Below are positions 26,637 through 34,749 of a DNA stretch of 64,000 bases, piece by piece (the first letter of the stretch is position 1; every line of letters starts with the position of its first letter). Under the pieces are notes generated by a model. It saw only the letters and a list, made by a program, of their open reading frames with translations, did no database searches and had not been told where the DNA came from. The position numbers and the translations under genes were made by a program. The DNA lies in the NCBI RefSeq assembly GCF_014692505.1, contig NZ_JACNYK010000002.1, positions 868,001-932,000 on the forward strand, read 5' to 3'. This DNA is from Sphingobacterium arenae. GTDB lineage: Bacteria > Bacteroidota > Bacteroidia > Sphingobacteriales > Sphingobacteriaceae.

Positions 26637-27620
26637 ATGGAAATGCTAAAAGAACGTATTTTTTCGATTGATAACGAGGAGACATTTAATGAGGTTTGTT
26701 TGGAGGTATACGGTTATCAAAAGACCAATTGTTCCGTCTATGGAAAATACATAGACTTATTAGGCAAGGGAAAAACAGGTATTAGCCACTACAGGCAAAT
26801 CCCCTTTTTACCGATCGATTTTTTTAAAACGCAACAAATACTTGCTGCCGGACATCAAACTGAAATTACGTTTACCAGTTCGGGTACAACCGGCATGATC
26901 ACAAGCAAGCACCATGTAGCCGAAGTCGCTTGGTACGAAAACAGCTTTCGGTCTTGTTTTCAACAGTTCTATGGCGAGGTGGAAAATATAGCTGTGCTAG
27001 CCCTCCTCCCCTCCTATCTGGAACGTTCGGGTTCATCATTAATCTATATGGTCGATGATCTAATCGAACGAAGCCAACATCCATCATCGGGTTATTTCTT
27101 ATATAACCACGAAGATTTGTTCAGTAGGCTCCGTGAGCTGAAACAAAGCGGCACAAAAACCCTATTAATTGGCGTAACATACGCATTGCTGGATTTCTGT
27201 GAACAATACCAGATTGATTTCCCCAATCTTATCGTCATGGAAACAGGTGGCATGAAAGGGAAACGGAAAGAAATGATACGGGAGGAACTCCACCAAATCC
27301 TTACCGCCGGTTTTGGTGTGGATAAGATACATTCGGAATACGGGATGACGGAACTACTCTCACAAGGGTATTCATTTGGAGATGGCATTTTCCAGACACC
27401 GCCTTGGATGAAAGTTTTGATGCGCGACACCAACGATCCGTTAAGCCTTACCAGCCATGGAAAAACAGGTGCTATCAACGTCATTGATTTAGCCAATTAT
27501 TATTCGTGCTCTTTTATTGCAACGCAAGATCTGGGAAAACTACACGAAGAAGGTGGTTTCGAAATTTTGGGCCGCTTCGACAATAGTGATATCCGAGGAT
27601 GCAATTTATTGGTGCAGTGA
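26637..27620 (+). CDS. LuxE/PaaK-like acyl-activating protein
   Basis: A 327-residue protein of the acyl-protein synthetase (LuxE) group in the ANL superfamily. The adenylation P-loop-like motif is TFTSSGTTGM; later ETGGMKGKRKEM and HSEYGMTELLSQGY match the A5-like region. LuxE activates a fatty acid as acyl-AMP; relatives here probably activate an acyl group for transfer to a carrier or reductase. The first Met of the open frame (26601) lies inside the promoter element, so I use 26637, with 26643 as alternative. It shares its promoter element with the fabG-like gene, hinting at one acyl pathway. Confidence 0.8.
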   Translation: MEMLKERIFSIDNEETFNEVCLEVYGYQKTNCSVYGKYIDLLGKGKTGISHYRQIPFLPIDFFKTQQILAAGHQTEITFTSSGTTGMITSKHHVAEVAWYENSFRSCFQQFYGEVENIAVLALLPSYLERSGSSLIYMVDDLIERSQHPSSGYFLYNHEDLFSRLRELKQSGTKTLLIGVTYALLDFCEQYQIDFPNLIVMETGGMKGKRKEMIREELHQILTAGFGVDKIHSEYGMTELLSQGYSFGDGIFQTPPWMKVLMRDTNDPLSLTSHGKTGAINVIDLANYYSCSFIATQDLGKLHEEGGFEILGRFDNSDIRGCNLLVQ

Positions 27621-27626
27621 TTAAAA

Positions 27627-28484
27627 TCACTTCAAGCTCGGGTCATTAAAGGTATCGCCGGCGTTAATGTCTCCGGTATCGTATCCCTTCTTAAACCAGT
27701 AGACACGCTGTTCGGAGGTACCATGGGTAAATGATTCGGGGTTGCTATGTCCGTGTGCTTGTTCTTGAAGATGATCATCGCCTACTGCCGCAGCCGCACG
27801 CATACCGTCCACAATATCATCATACGTCAATTCGATATTCGAATAGTTTTTGACGTGATGTGCCCAAACACCAGCATAAAAATCCGCCTGTAATTCGGTC
27901 ATGACCGATATTTTATTGTATTCACGCTCGCTCATTTTTGCACGCATAGCGTTGGTTTGTTGCAGTACACCCAGTACATTTTGTATATGATGACCGACTT
28001 CATGGGCAATGACGTAAGCTAACGCAAACTCACCTTTCGCCCCATATTTTTTTGACAATTCTTCGTTAAAGCTTAAATCCAGATAAATCTTTTGGTCTCC
28101 CGGGCAGTAAAACGGTCCAAAGGCTGATTGTCCAACACCACATCCTGCGGTTTCTACTGCGCCATTGTATACCGTCAAATTGGTCTCCGGATAATCCATT
28201 CCACTGGTTGCAAAAATATTTTTCCAAACATCCTCCGTACTTCCTAAGACCACATCAGCAAAATCCAGCAATCGATCTTCTTCTGGTGTCGATTGATACG
28301 TTCCCTGCTCTGTAGGAGCAGTCTGTTGCATCTGGTTCAATAACTGCGCCGGATCTCCTCCTAGTAAAAAACCAATAATCAGTACGACGACGCCACCAAT
28401 TCCACCTAATGTCAGTTTCTGTCCACCGCTCATACCTCTCTTGTCTTCGATATTACCGCTTCTGCGGCCGCCTTGCCACTTCAT
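27627..28484 (-). CDS. ypfJ: YpfJ-type neutral zinc metallopeptidase
   Basis: A 285-residue membrane-anchored metallopeptidase (KPN_02809 family). The N-terminal MKWQGGRRSGNIEDKRG is a hallmark of the family. One membrane helix follows (about residues 28-43), then the catalytic HExxH motif AHEVGHHIQN near residue 160, and the third zinc-ligand region QADFYAGVWAHH. The C-terminal FTHGTSEQRVYWFKKGYDTGD is also typical. The physiological substrate is not known. It converges tail-to-tail on the LuxE-like gene with a 6-bp gap. Confidence 0.92.
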   Translation of the reverse strand: MKWQGGRRSGNIEDKRGMSGGQKLTLGGIGGVVVLIIGFLLGGDPAQLLNQMQQTAPTEQGTYQSTPEEDRLLDFADVVLGSTEDVWKNIFATSGMDYPETNLTVYNGAVETAGCGVGQSAFGPFYCPGDQKIYLDLSFNEELSKKYGAKGEFALAYVIAHEVGHHIQNVLGVLQQTNAMRAKMSEREYNKISVMTELQADFYAGVWAHHVKNYSNIELTYDDIVDGMRAAAAVGDDHLQEQAHGHSNPESFTHGTSEQRVYWFKKGYDTGDINAGDTFNDPSLK

Positions 28485-28575
28485 AATTTTTCCTGTTTAT
28501 ATTCCAATATTACAAAATATTTGTCAAGAATCTATATCCATAATTTTTTGTATTTTCGCATTTTAACCCTTCATA

Positions 28576-29154
28576 ATGTCTTTAGAACAACAACTAATAG
28601 AAAGAAGCAACAATACGTGTGAATTGTGCAATAGCACGGACATGTTATCGATATATACGGTTCCGCCCGCTGATTTGCAAACGGCAGAAAATGTTATCTA
28701 CGTATGCAAGACCTGCTTAGATCAAATCGAGAAAAGAGAACAATTGGATGCGGAGCATTGGAAAGTGCTTTCCGAAACGATGTGGTCAGAATACCCTGCC
28801 GTACAGGTAGTGGCGTGGCGCATGCTAAGTAGATTACGACACGAGGGTTGGGCATCCGACAACCTTGATATTTTATATCTCGATGATGAAAATTTAGAAT
28901 GGGCCAAAAAGATGGGTGACCATGAACAAGAAGGAACGGTACAATTTCATATCGATAGCAACGGCACCCGCCTCTATGAGGGAGATACCGTTGTGCTCGT
29001 TAAAACATTGGATGTAAAAGGATCTTCTCTTTCGGCAAAGTTAGGTACTGTCGTCAAAAACATCCGATTAGTACCGGACAATCCGGAACAAATTGAAGGT
29101 AAAATAGAGGGACAAACCATCGTTATTTTGACTAAATATTTACGGAAAGGGTAG
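28576..29154 (+). CDS. PhnA/YjdM domain protein
   Basis: A 192-residue protein of the PhnA (YjdM) family. The N-terminal zinc-ribbon cysteines are CELCNS and CKTCLDQ. The C-terminal 70 residues are the PhnA SH3-like domain (TRLYEGDTVVLVKTLDVKGSS then LGTVVKNIRLV). E. coli YjdM is only 111 residues; this version has a middle insertion of about 70 residues (WKVLSETMWSEYPAVQVVAWRML), common in Bacteroidota. Despite the name, it is not shown to act in phosphonate metabolism. It is divergent from ypfJ. Confidence 0.87.
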   Translation: MSLEQQLIERSNNTCELCNSTDMLSIYTVPPADLQTAENVIYVCKTCLDQIEKREQLDAEHWKVLSETMWSEYPAVQVVAWRMLSRLRHEGWASDNLDILYLDDENLEWAKKMGDHEQEGTVQFHIDSNGTRLYEGDTVVLVKTLDVKGSSLSAKLGTVVKNIRLVPDNPEQIEGKIEGQTIVILTKYLRKG

Positions 29155-29179
29155 TAATCACGGCTTTTAAAGCTCGAAA

Positions 29180-29431
29180 TTAATCCAGCGTATCCGTCTT
29201 ATTCATTTCCGCTGAATCCATTGGCGCTGTACCTATCCCGGCTGAGTCCTGCATTTCATGCAGCATTTCATCCGGTTCATTAAGGTTATAGCGAGATCTA
29301 TCCATCTCGCTCACCGGTCCAGGAGAAATGGTATCTGTATCTATATCGGAAGTATCGTTATTTCCGCCTGAACAAGAAAAAGTTAGGACAAGAATTAACG
29401 ATGCTGCTAAGTACTTTATATTGTTGATCAT
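29180..29431 (-). CDS. Small acidic lipoprotein
   Basis: An 83-residue predicted lipoprotein. The signal peptide ends in a lipobox-like TFSCSGG with Cys at residue 20. The mature part is short, acidic and rich in Asp, Ser and Met (for example DIDTDTISPGPVSEMDR), with no fold I recognise. It is downstream of the SDR gene on the same strand and resembles in style the lipoprotein at 30386-30592. Probably an envelope stress-related small lipoprotein; that is inference. Confidence 0.6.
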   Translation of the reverse strand: MINNIKYLAASLILVLTFSCSGGNNDTSDIDTDTISPGPVSEMDRSRYNLNEPDEMLHEMQDSAGIGTAPMDSAEMNKTDTLD

Positions 29432-29463
29432 AACTCGTTTTCAAAATAAAAATCTAAAAATCA

Positions 29464-30354
29464 TTAAATAGTCGCTCTTCCGCCGGTTGCAGGGATTGTC
29501 GCTCCTGATACATAAGAAGCTGCATCCGACGCTAAGAATATATATACCGGGGCGATTTCTGCCGGTTGTCCCGGCCGCCCCATGGGTGTATCTTCGCCAA
29601 AGTTTTCATGATCTGGAATCGTGCTTGGAATCAATGGTGTCCATACTGGCCCCGGAGCCACAGCGTTTACCCGTATTCCTGACCCGTCCTGCAAAAACAT
29701 TTGGGCCAAGCTCGATGTAAAATTTTGGATGGCACCTTTCGTTGCGGCATAAGGTAACAAACTGGGATTCGGGTTATAGGCGTTAACCGATGTGGTGTTG
29801 ATGATAGACGAACCGGGACGCATATGTTTCTTTGCGTATTTAACAAAATAGAACATCGCACTCATGTTGACTTGAAAGGTCTTATTCCACTCTTCTTCAG
29901 AAATATCCTCGACACGATCATAACTCATTTGATAAGCGGCGTTGTTGACCAAGATGTCTATTTTACCAAATCTTGCTACGGTCTCGTCGACAATCCGTTT
30001 GCATAAGACCTCATTTCTTATATTTCCTTTAAAAAGCAACGCAGTCCGTCCAGAACGTGTTACCCAATCGCGTGTATCGAATGCATCCTCGTCTTCGATA
30101 TCGTCTTTATAGGAGATAACGACATCTGCTCCCTCCCGCGCCATGGCGATGGCAACAGCTTTGCCAATTCCCGAATCCCCTCCTGTTATAATCGCCACCT
30201 TACCTATTAAGGTATCACATCCGATATAACTTTCTTCACCGTGATCTGGCCGGGGTTCCATAGCTGACGTTATCCCGGGCGGATCTTGGCTTTGCCTGGG
30301 AAACGGAGGCTTAGGATATAAATCCTTGGGATTTCCTTTTTTATATGTGTTCAT
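29464..30354 (-). CDS. SDR family oxidoreductase (YdaD/YhdF/YghA type)
   Basis: A 296-residue short-chain dehydrogenase with the long N-terminal extension (YPKPPFPRQSQDPPGITSAMEPRPDHGE) typical of general-stress SDRs such as B. subtilis YdaD and E. coli YghA. The NAD(P) motif is TGGDSGIGKA; the NNAAY, INTTS and YAATKGA catalytic blocks follow; the tail is GATIPATGGRATI. The ATG at 30354 gives the normal N-terminus; the longer frame from 30384 is unlikely. Neighbours are small lipoproteins and a stress-gene set, which fits a stress role. Confidence 0.9.
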   Translation of the reverse strand: MNTYKKGNPKDLYPKPPFPRQSQDPPGITSAMEPRPDHGEESYIGCDTLIGKVAIITGGDSGIGKAVAIAMAREGADVVISYKDDIEDEDAFDTRDWVTRSGRTALLFKGNIRNEVLCKRIVDETVARFGKIDILVNNAAYQMSYDRVEDISEEEWNKTFQVNMSAMFYFVKYAKKHMRPGSSIINTTSVNAYNPNPSLLPYAATKGAIQNFTSSLAQMFLQDGSGIRVNAVAPGPVWTPLIPSTIPDHENFGEDTPMGRPGQPAEIAPVYIFLASDAASYVSGATIPATGGRATI

Positions 30355-30385
30355 ATGTTCATGTCTTAAAAAATAGGATGTCACA

Positions 30386-30592
30386 TTATTCGTTTAATGG
30401 AGGAGTTGGCATCATCTGCTCGACCGTATCCAAACTATCTCTTTCCAACGAGTCAATTGGTACAATACCCTCATTTAACGGCATATCCTGCTCAATTGGT
30501 GTATCCTGTATGTTCTCTCTCTGGTTTCCACCGCAAGCATATAGAAAGCCTGCAGCTGCAACGAGTTGTGTATAAAAAAAAAGCTTTTTCAT
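30386..30592 (-). CDS. Small acidic lipoprotein
   Basis: A 68-residue predicted lipoprotein. The signal peptide is followed by the lipobox FLYACGG (Cys20). The mature 48 residues are acidic and Pro-, Leu- and Met-rich, with no known domain. It lies 31 bp upstream of the SDR gene and 12 bp downstream of a small membrane protein on the same strand, so the three are probably one operon. Function unknown. Confidence 0.6.
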   Translation of the reverse strand: MKKLFFYTQLVAAAGFLYACGGNQRENIQDTPIEQDMPLNEGIVPIDSLERDSLDTVEQMMPTPPLNE

Positions 30593-30604
30593 GAGAATAT
30601 TTTT

Positions 30605-30790
30605 TTAATAGAAAAATATAAAGTAAATGAGGGCGAGGATAATGACAGCAATCACAATCGTCCACTGGATCGTTCGAGCCGCGGGCTTATCATCGGGTTC
30701 CTCTTTAGCAACTTCCGGTACCTCTTTCCGTGGTACACCGTGCATGGACTCCTCCATTTCCATTTCATTTTGCTCTGTGTTATCTTCCAT
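30605..30790 (-). CDS. Small single-pass membrane protein
   Basis: A 61-residue protein with a very acidic, Glu- and Met-rich N-terminal half (EQNEMEMEESMHGV) and one C-terminal membrane helix (TIVIAVIILALIYFIFFY). This is a tail-anchored arrangement with the charged part in the cytoplasm. The opposite strand also has a 102-codon frame here, but it lacks any protein-like feature. First gene of the presumed small-lipoprotein/SDR operon. Confidence 0.55.
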   Translation of the reverse strand: MEDNTEQNEMEMEESMHGVPRKEVPEVAKEEPDDKPAARTIQWTIVIAVIILALIYFIFFY

Positions 30791-31032
30791 GATATTAATT
30801 TTTATAGTATAGTTCCCCTGCTTTGTTCCAATTCCTTCTTTTGTCGTTATAAAAACAATCCGTTTAACCTTTAAGTTTGGAAACCACCCGATAACAAGTA
30901 TTTATACCTGTAAATTAAGTCGGTGCCACGGAGTTAACCGTATTTTTATCAGGCTAAACCGTATAAAAACCCAAAACATATTATGCTTGCCCGAGGTTCA
31001 GTTAACAGGTCTCACAGATAAAAAATGGAATC

Positions 31033-31281
31033 ATGGCAAAAAATCATGGAAAGTCTATCAAAGACGACAAGAAGTACGAAGCATTACGTGACGAAGGGAT
31101 GAGTAAAGAAAAAGCCGCACGTATAGCCAATACCCCTAATGCGAGCAAGAAGGGCGGGAAAGCGCGTCCATTGGACGACCGCACCAAAGAAGAATTGCTC
31201 CAAGAAGCGAAAAAAATTGGTATTGCGGGGCGTCATAAAATGAACAAATCGGAACTTATCGGTGCAATCCGCAACCATTGA
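31033..31281 (+). CDS. DUF7218/Rho-N-like small protein
   Basis: An 82-residue basic protein. The first half (GKSIKDDKKYEALRDEGMSK) matches the small family seen next to stress genes. The second half (TKEELLQEAKKIGIAGRHKM then SELIGAIRNH) is a Rho-termination-factor N-terminal/SAP-like helix-extended loop-helix that binds nucleic acid. It ends 9 bp before the topoisomerase IB gene and is surely co-transcribed with it, so a DNA-related role is likely. Confidence 0.78.
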   Translation: MAKNHGKSIKDDKKYEALRDEGMSKEKAARIANTPNASKKGGKARPLDDRTKEELLQEAKKIGIAGRHKMNKSELIGAIRNH

Positions 31282-31290
31282 CCGGCGATA

Positions 31291-32325
31291 ATGGGCGAAA
31301 AACAGACGACTTCTTTGAGATTGGGAGAATCAGGTCTTCGCTATTCGTCGTCACAAGAAAAAGGGTATAGTCGAAAAGCGAAGGGAGATACTTTTATATA
31401 TCTAAATGAACAAGGTCGCGTAATTAAAGATGAACGGACATTGGCTCGTATCCGTTCATTGGTACTCCCCCCTGCTTGGCGAGAGGTTTGGATATGTGCG
31501 TCTGCAAAAGGACATTTACAAGCTACAGGGCTTGACCTCAGTAATCGCAAACAATACAAATACCACCCAAAATGGCTGGCTTTACGAAGTGAAAAAAAAT
31601 TTTCCGATCTATTAGCGTTCGGGAATAAACTCTCCGTTTTAAAAAAAAGGGTATTGCACGATTTGCGAAAAAGAAAGTTATCCCGTGAAAAAGTTTGTGC
31701 GTTAGCAATAGCCATTATGGATAAGACCTCTTTTCGAACGGGTAACAGGTATTACGAAAAAAATTATGGTTCCTACGGGCTGACAACTTTGCGCAATAAG
31801 CATCTTCGGCAGGTTTCCCAAGATAAGGTGTTCTTTAAATTCGTCGGAAAAAAAGGGATCGTGCAGCAAAGTTATTTACGGGGAAAAGCATTAATTAATG
31901 CTTTGGCGAAGGTCAAAGATCTTCCAGGTCAACTACTATTTCAATATTACGATGAAGAAGGCCATGTTAGGCCACTCGACTCGGGCATCGTAAATGCCTA
32001 TCTAAAAGATGCCATGCTCGTGGAAGTTAGCTGTAAAACTTTTCGAACGTGGAATGGTTGTATATTGGCATTATCTCATATGATCAAATTACCCCTTCCT
32101 AGCAATGCGACCCAACGAAAAAAAAATATTATCAATATCATTGACCATGTTGCTTATGAACTGGGCAACACACGAACCGTTACACGTAACTATTACATCC
32201 ACCCCGAAATTCTCGCTGCCTACGAGAGCACAGCGCTAGATAAATGGATAAGGACAGTTCAAAGTAAACAAAAGCTCAGCACCAAAGTGGTACAAAATCA
32301 ATTGATGAAATTATTGAAAAAATAA
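31291..32325 (+). CDS. DNA topoisomerase IB (poxvirus type)
   Basis: A 344-residue type IB topoisomerase that relaxes supercoils through a 3'-phosphotyrosine intermediate. The N-terminal domain has LVLPPAWREVWICASAKGHLQATGLD. The catalytic domain carries FRTGNRYYEKNYGSYGLTTL and FRTWNGCILA, holding active-site Arg, Lys and His residues. Near the C-terminus LGNTRTVTRNYYIHP contains the catalytic Tyr. The length is close to the usual 330-350 of bacterial enzymes. It follows the Rho-N-like gene in one operon. Confidence 0.92.
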   Translation: MGEKQTTSLRLGESGLRYSSSQEKGYSRKAKGDTFIYLNEQGRVIKDERTLARIRSLVLPPAWREVWICASAKGHLQATGLDLSNRKQYKYHPKWLALRSEKKFSDLLAFGNKLSVLKKRVLHDLRKRKLSREKVCALAIAIMDKTSFRTGNRYYEKNYGSYGLTTLRNKHLRQVSQDKVFFKFVGKKGIVQQSYLRGKALINALAKVKDLPGQLLFQYYDEEGHVRPLDSGIVNAYLKDAMLVEVSCKTFRTWNGCILALSHMIKLPLPSNATQRKKNIINIIDHVAYELGNTRTVTRNYYIHPEILAAYESTALDKWIRTVQSKQKLSTKVVQNQLMKLLKK

Positions 32326-32361
32326 AAATGCCCCCATATTGTCTTTCGCTTTTTGGGGGCA
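32322..32361 (-). terminator. Intrinsic terminator of the DUF892 gene
   Basis: Stem TGCCCCCA (32329-32336) / TGGGGGCA (32354-32361) with a 17-base loop, followed on the minus strand by TTTTTATTTTTT. It overlaps the end of the topoisomerase gene and may serve both strands. Confidence 0.75.
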
Positions 32362-32393
32362 GGACATAACCACATATTGATTTTTTTAAAATT

Positions 32394-32915
32394 TTAAACG
32401 GCTTCCCCCACGTTAGCCTCTGTCATGGCTATTTCGGTCAGTCGCTCATCGGTTTCTTTTTCCTCTGCTAGTGTTTGTCCTAGTAATTCTTTCACTTCTC
32501 GGTGTTCCATCAGTTCCGCATAAGTTACTATACAGCCGTAGCTGGCGATCTCGTAGTGTTCTACTTTTTGCGCAGCGGCGATCAACGCAGCGTCTAAAAC
32601 CGCTGGGCTGTCTTCAAACTCCTCCGTAATTTCTTCTGCTTCCTTTAACAGTCCTTCCATGGCTTTGCATTTTTTCCCTCGCGCATGAAGTCCTAAATTT
32701 AAAAAAGCAGACTTTAGACGTTCAATATGATTTTCCGTCTGGTCATAATGTTCTTCAAATGCTTGCTTAAGCGTTGGGCTTTCGGCGGCCCCGGCTAATT
32801 TTTTCAAACCTTTTAACAGCTGACGTTCGGCGCCCATAATGTCCCGCATTTCATCCACTAGAAGTTCGTGTAAGTGTGCATTTGGCATGTTGCCATTTCC
32901 TTTTATCTGTGCCAT
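32394..32915 (-). CDS. DUF892 (YciE/YciF) ferritin-like protein
   Basis: A 173-residue four-helix bundle protein of the DUF892 group. Ligand-type residues are in LLVDEMRDIMGAERQLLKGL, EEHYDQTENHIERL, KVEHYEIASYG and LAEEKETDERL. They match the di-iron carboxylate/His pattern. Relatives are induced by osmotic and other stress. I chose the ATG at 32915 (MAQIKGNGNMPNAHLHELLVDE); the frame is open to 32996, but those codons look like leader. Confidence 0.87.
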   Translation of the reverse strand: MAQIKGNGNMPNAHLHELLVDEMRDIMGAERQLLKGLKKLAGAAESPTLKQAFEEHYDQTENHIERLKSAFLNLGLHARGKKCKAMEGLLKEAEEITEEFEDSPAVLDAALIAAAQKVEHYEIASYGCIVTYAELMEHREVKELLGQTLAEEKETDERLTEIAMTEANVGEAV

Positions 32916-33040
32916 ATCGTTTTTTGTTTTATTACCAATATAACACCTCATGCTGGTGATGGTTCGATGTTTTTCTATTTTGCGTAGTAATACCACCGGT
33001 AAGCGTAAAAAGGTTAGAACAGCACCCGTATAAAAGCGTA

Positions 33041-33075
33041 AAAGAGGCCGTCTCTTTAAGCGAGACGGCCTCTTT
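33041..33075 (-). terminator. Strong terminator of the CsbD gene
   Basis: Perfect 14-bp stem AAAGAGGCCGTCTC (33041-33054) / GAGACGGCCTCTTT (33062-33075) with a 7-base loop, then TACGCTTTTATACG on the minus strand. Confidence 0.8.
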
Positions 33076-33118
33076 CATCCAACGTATTTGTTAGCCTTAA
33101 TTACAACAGGAATACTTT

Positions 33119-33307
33119 TTAATCCAAATTATTCAACCAATCCTCTACTTCCTCTTTCGTTTTTCCTGTTTTCTTTTGCAATTTTCCTAACATTTCGTCT
33201 TCCTTGCCTTCTGCATATAACAAGTCATCGTCTGTTACATCAGCATATTGCTGTTTAACTTTGCCTTTTAATTCGTTCCAACGACCTTTCCAAGTTAATT
33301 TATTCAT
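33119..33307 (-). CDS. CsbD family stress protein
   Basis: A 62-residue protein of the CsbD/YjbJ family, a small helical, hydrophilic protein made in general stress. The core WKGRWNELKGKVKQQYADVTDDDLLYAEGK is the classic CsbD pattern, and the C-terminal GKLQKKTGKTKEEVEDWLN is also usual. The molecular role is not known. The gene is transcribed alone, with its own strong terminator. Confidence 0.93.
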   Translation of the reverse strand: MNKLTWKGRWNELKGKVKQQYADVTDDDLLYAEGKEDEMLGKLQKKTGKTKEEVEDWLNNLD

Positions 33308-33401
33308 TGTTTCCTCCTTTTAATATGATATATATTATATACTTATAAAACCGTCGTATCTCCTTTTTGTTCTAGGATTTCGAAAAAACTTTTCCCCTAC
33401 T

Positions 33402-33947
33402 TTATTTTGCCACATGAAATGCTGGATTTTCTAACGTGGTCGCGACAGGAAGCCAAGTAATCAAATCCCTGAATATATTATTACACGTCTGGATGAGTAT
33501 GGTACTTGCATCTCCGGAAAATTGCTTTTTATAAATTCGCTTTTCCTTTAGATATTGAAAGGCATAGTAAACGGTACCCACTTCTCTTTTTTGCCGGGGG
33601 TTGTCTGTTTTAAAAGCCAATCCTGTTATGCTAACAAATACATCCGCATTCGAGATGGAAGTTCTCGTTAGCCCATCTAACATACGTAAGGTCACGACAG
33701 CCGATTCTGCACAATACTTTTCGATTTTTCTATTCGGTACAGAAAGTAGTTGTGTTTTACACTGATCATCGTAACACACCAATGAACCCAAGAAATAATC
33801 GCCGCTATGAAAATCCAATGACCACAATGCACTTAAATATCCGGCCGTCATACTTTCGGCACACAACAGTTTCAGGCCGTGGGTTTGCAAAAATTCTCCA
33901 CACGCCGCTAAAGCGCTTTCGTCTATTTCCGTAAGAGGCCTTCTCAT
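33402..33947 (-). CDS. CinA C-terminal (PncC-like) amidohydrolase domain protein
   Basis: A 181-residue stand-alone CinA C-terminal domain, related to nicotinamide-nucleotide amidase PncC, which turns NMN into NaMN. The signature CAESMTAGYLSALWS is at about residues 29-43, and YFLGSLVCYDDQCK and SVSITGLA-type VSITGLAF follow. The usual last motif is less clear and the segment KTDNPRQKREVGTVYYAF is divergent, so activity is not sure. It is 17 bp from the response regulator gene upstream on the same strand. Confidence 0.8.
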   Translation of the reverse strand: MRRPLTEIDESALAACGEFLQTHGLKLLCAESMTAGYLSALWSLDFHSGDYFLGSLVCYDDQCKTQLLSVPNRKIEKYCAESAVVTLRMLDGLTRTSISNADVFVSITGLAFKTDNPRQKREVGTVYYAFQYLKEKRIYKKQFSGDASTILIQTCNNIFRDLITWLPVATTLENPAFHVAK

Positions 33948-33964
33948 AATCCTATAATTTAAAT

Positions 33965-34624
33965 CTATTTTAGCAGCCCGTTTTGAATAGCGAATTTAAT
34001 TAGCGCAGGCGTATTTTTCGATTTTGTTTTATCAATTAAACTTTGTCTATGTCCTTCAACCGTCCGTTTACTCAAAAATAATTGCTTCGATATCTCTAGG
34101 TTAGTCAGTCCTTCGCCCAGCAACTCTAAGACTTCCATTTCCCGCGAAGAAAGTGATAATTCTGCTGGATCCATTTTATAAGATTGTGCTTCTTCCTTAT
34201 TAACAAGTTTATCCACCAGTTTCATCGTAAGCTCTTCACACAAGTAACGTCCACCCTTAGCCACATGATTTATGCAAAAAAGCATTTCGTCGGCTGTAAC
34301 ATTTTTTACTAGATAAGCTTTTGCACCATATCGGAAACTTTGTGCAACATATTGCTCTTCATCCAACATAGATAATACGATTATGCGTATTGAAATATTT
34401 CTTTCCTTCAACTCTTTAATCAACTGCAACCCATCCACGTTGTCCATGGTCAAATCCGTAATTAAAATATCCGCCTCCACTCCCATTGCCAACAAGTCTA
34501 TTACTTCCTTTCCGCTGCCCACATCGGCGACGACTTCAAAATTATTCTGTGCGTCCAAAAGGAGCTTGATGCCGTTTCGGACTACTAGATGATCTTCCGC
34601 CAATAATATTTTCGTCTTCTTCAT
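33965..34624 (-). CDS. NarL/FixJ-type response regulator (orphan)
   Basis: A 219-residue regulator with an N-terminal receiver (acidic pair in LLAEDH, phospho-acceptor Asp in DILITDLTMDNVDGLQL, Lys in YLVKNVTADE). The C-terminal LuxR-type helix-turn-helix reads LSSREMEVLELLGEGLTNLEISKQLF then KRTVEGHRQSLIDK. No histidine kinase gene is adjacent, so its partner is elsewhere. The CinA-like gene follows on the same strand. Confidence 0.93.
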   Translation of the reverse strand: MKKTKILLAEDHLVVRNGIKLLLDAQNNFEVVADVGSGKEVIDLLAMGVEADILITDLTMDNVDGLQLIKELKERNISIRIIVLSMLDEEQYVAQSFRYGAKAYLVKNVTADEMLFCINHVAKGGRYLCEELTMKLVDKLVNKEEAQSYKMDPAELSLSSREMEVLELLGEGLTNLEISKQLFLSKRTVEGHRQSLIDKTKSKNTPALIKFAIQNGLLK

Positions 34625-34749
34625 GTTAACTTCTAATCTTTACTTCGCGTCTCTTTTCATTGATACTGTTTCTTAAACAACCAAACTCCCTCAATAGTTT
34701 ATCTATTTATATAATCAAGAAAATTAAACTATATTATACATAAGGCGCA

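Noticed and set aside
30566..30874. 102-codon plus-strand ORF
   Set aside because: It is antisense to the 61-residue membrane protein and has no protein-like composition; the minus-strand frame has an acidic head and a clean membrane helix.
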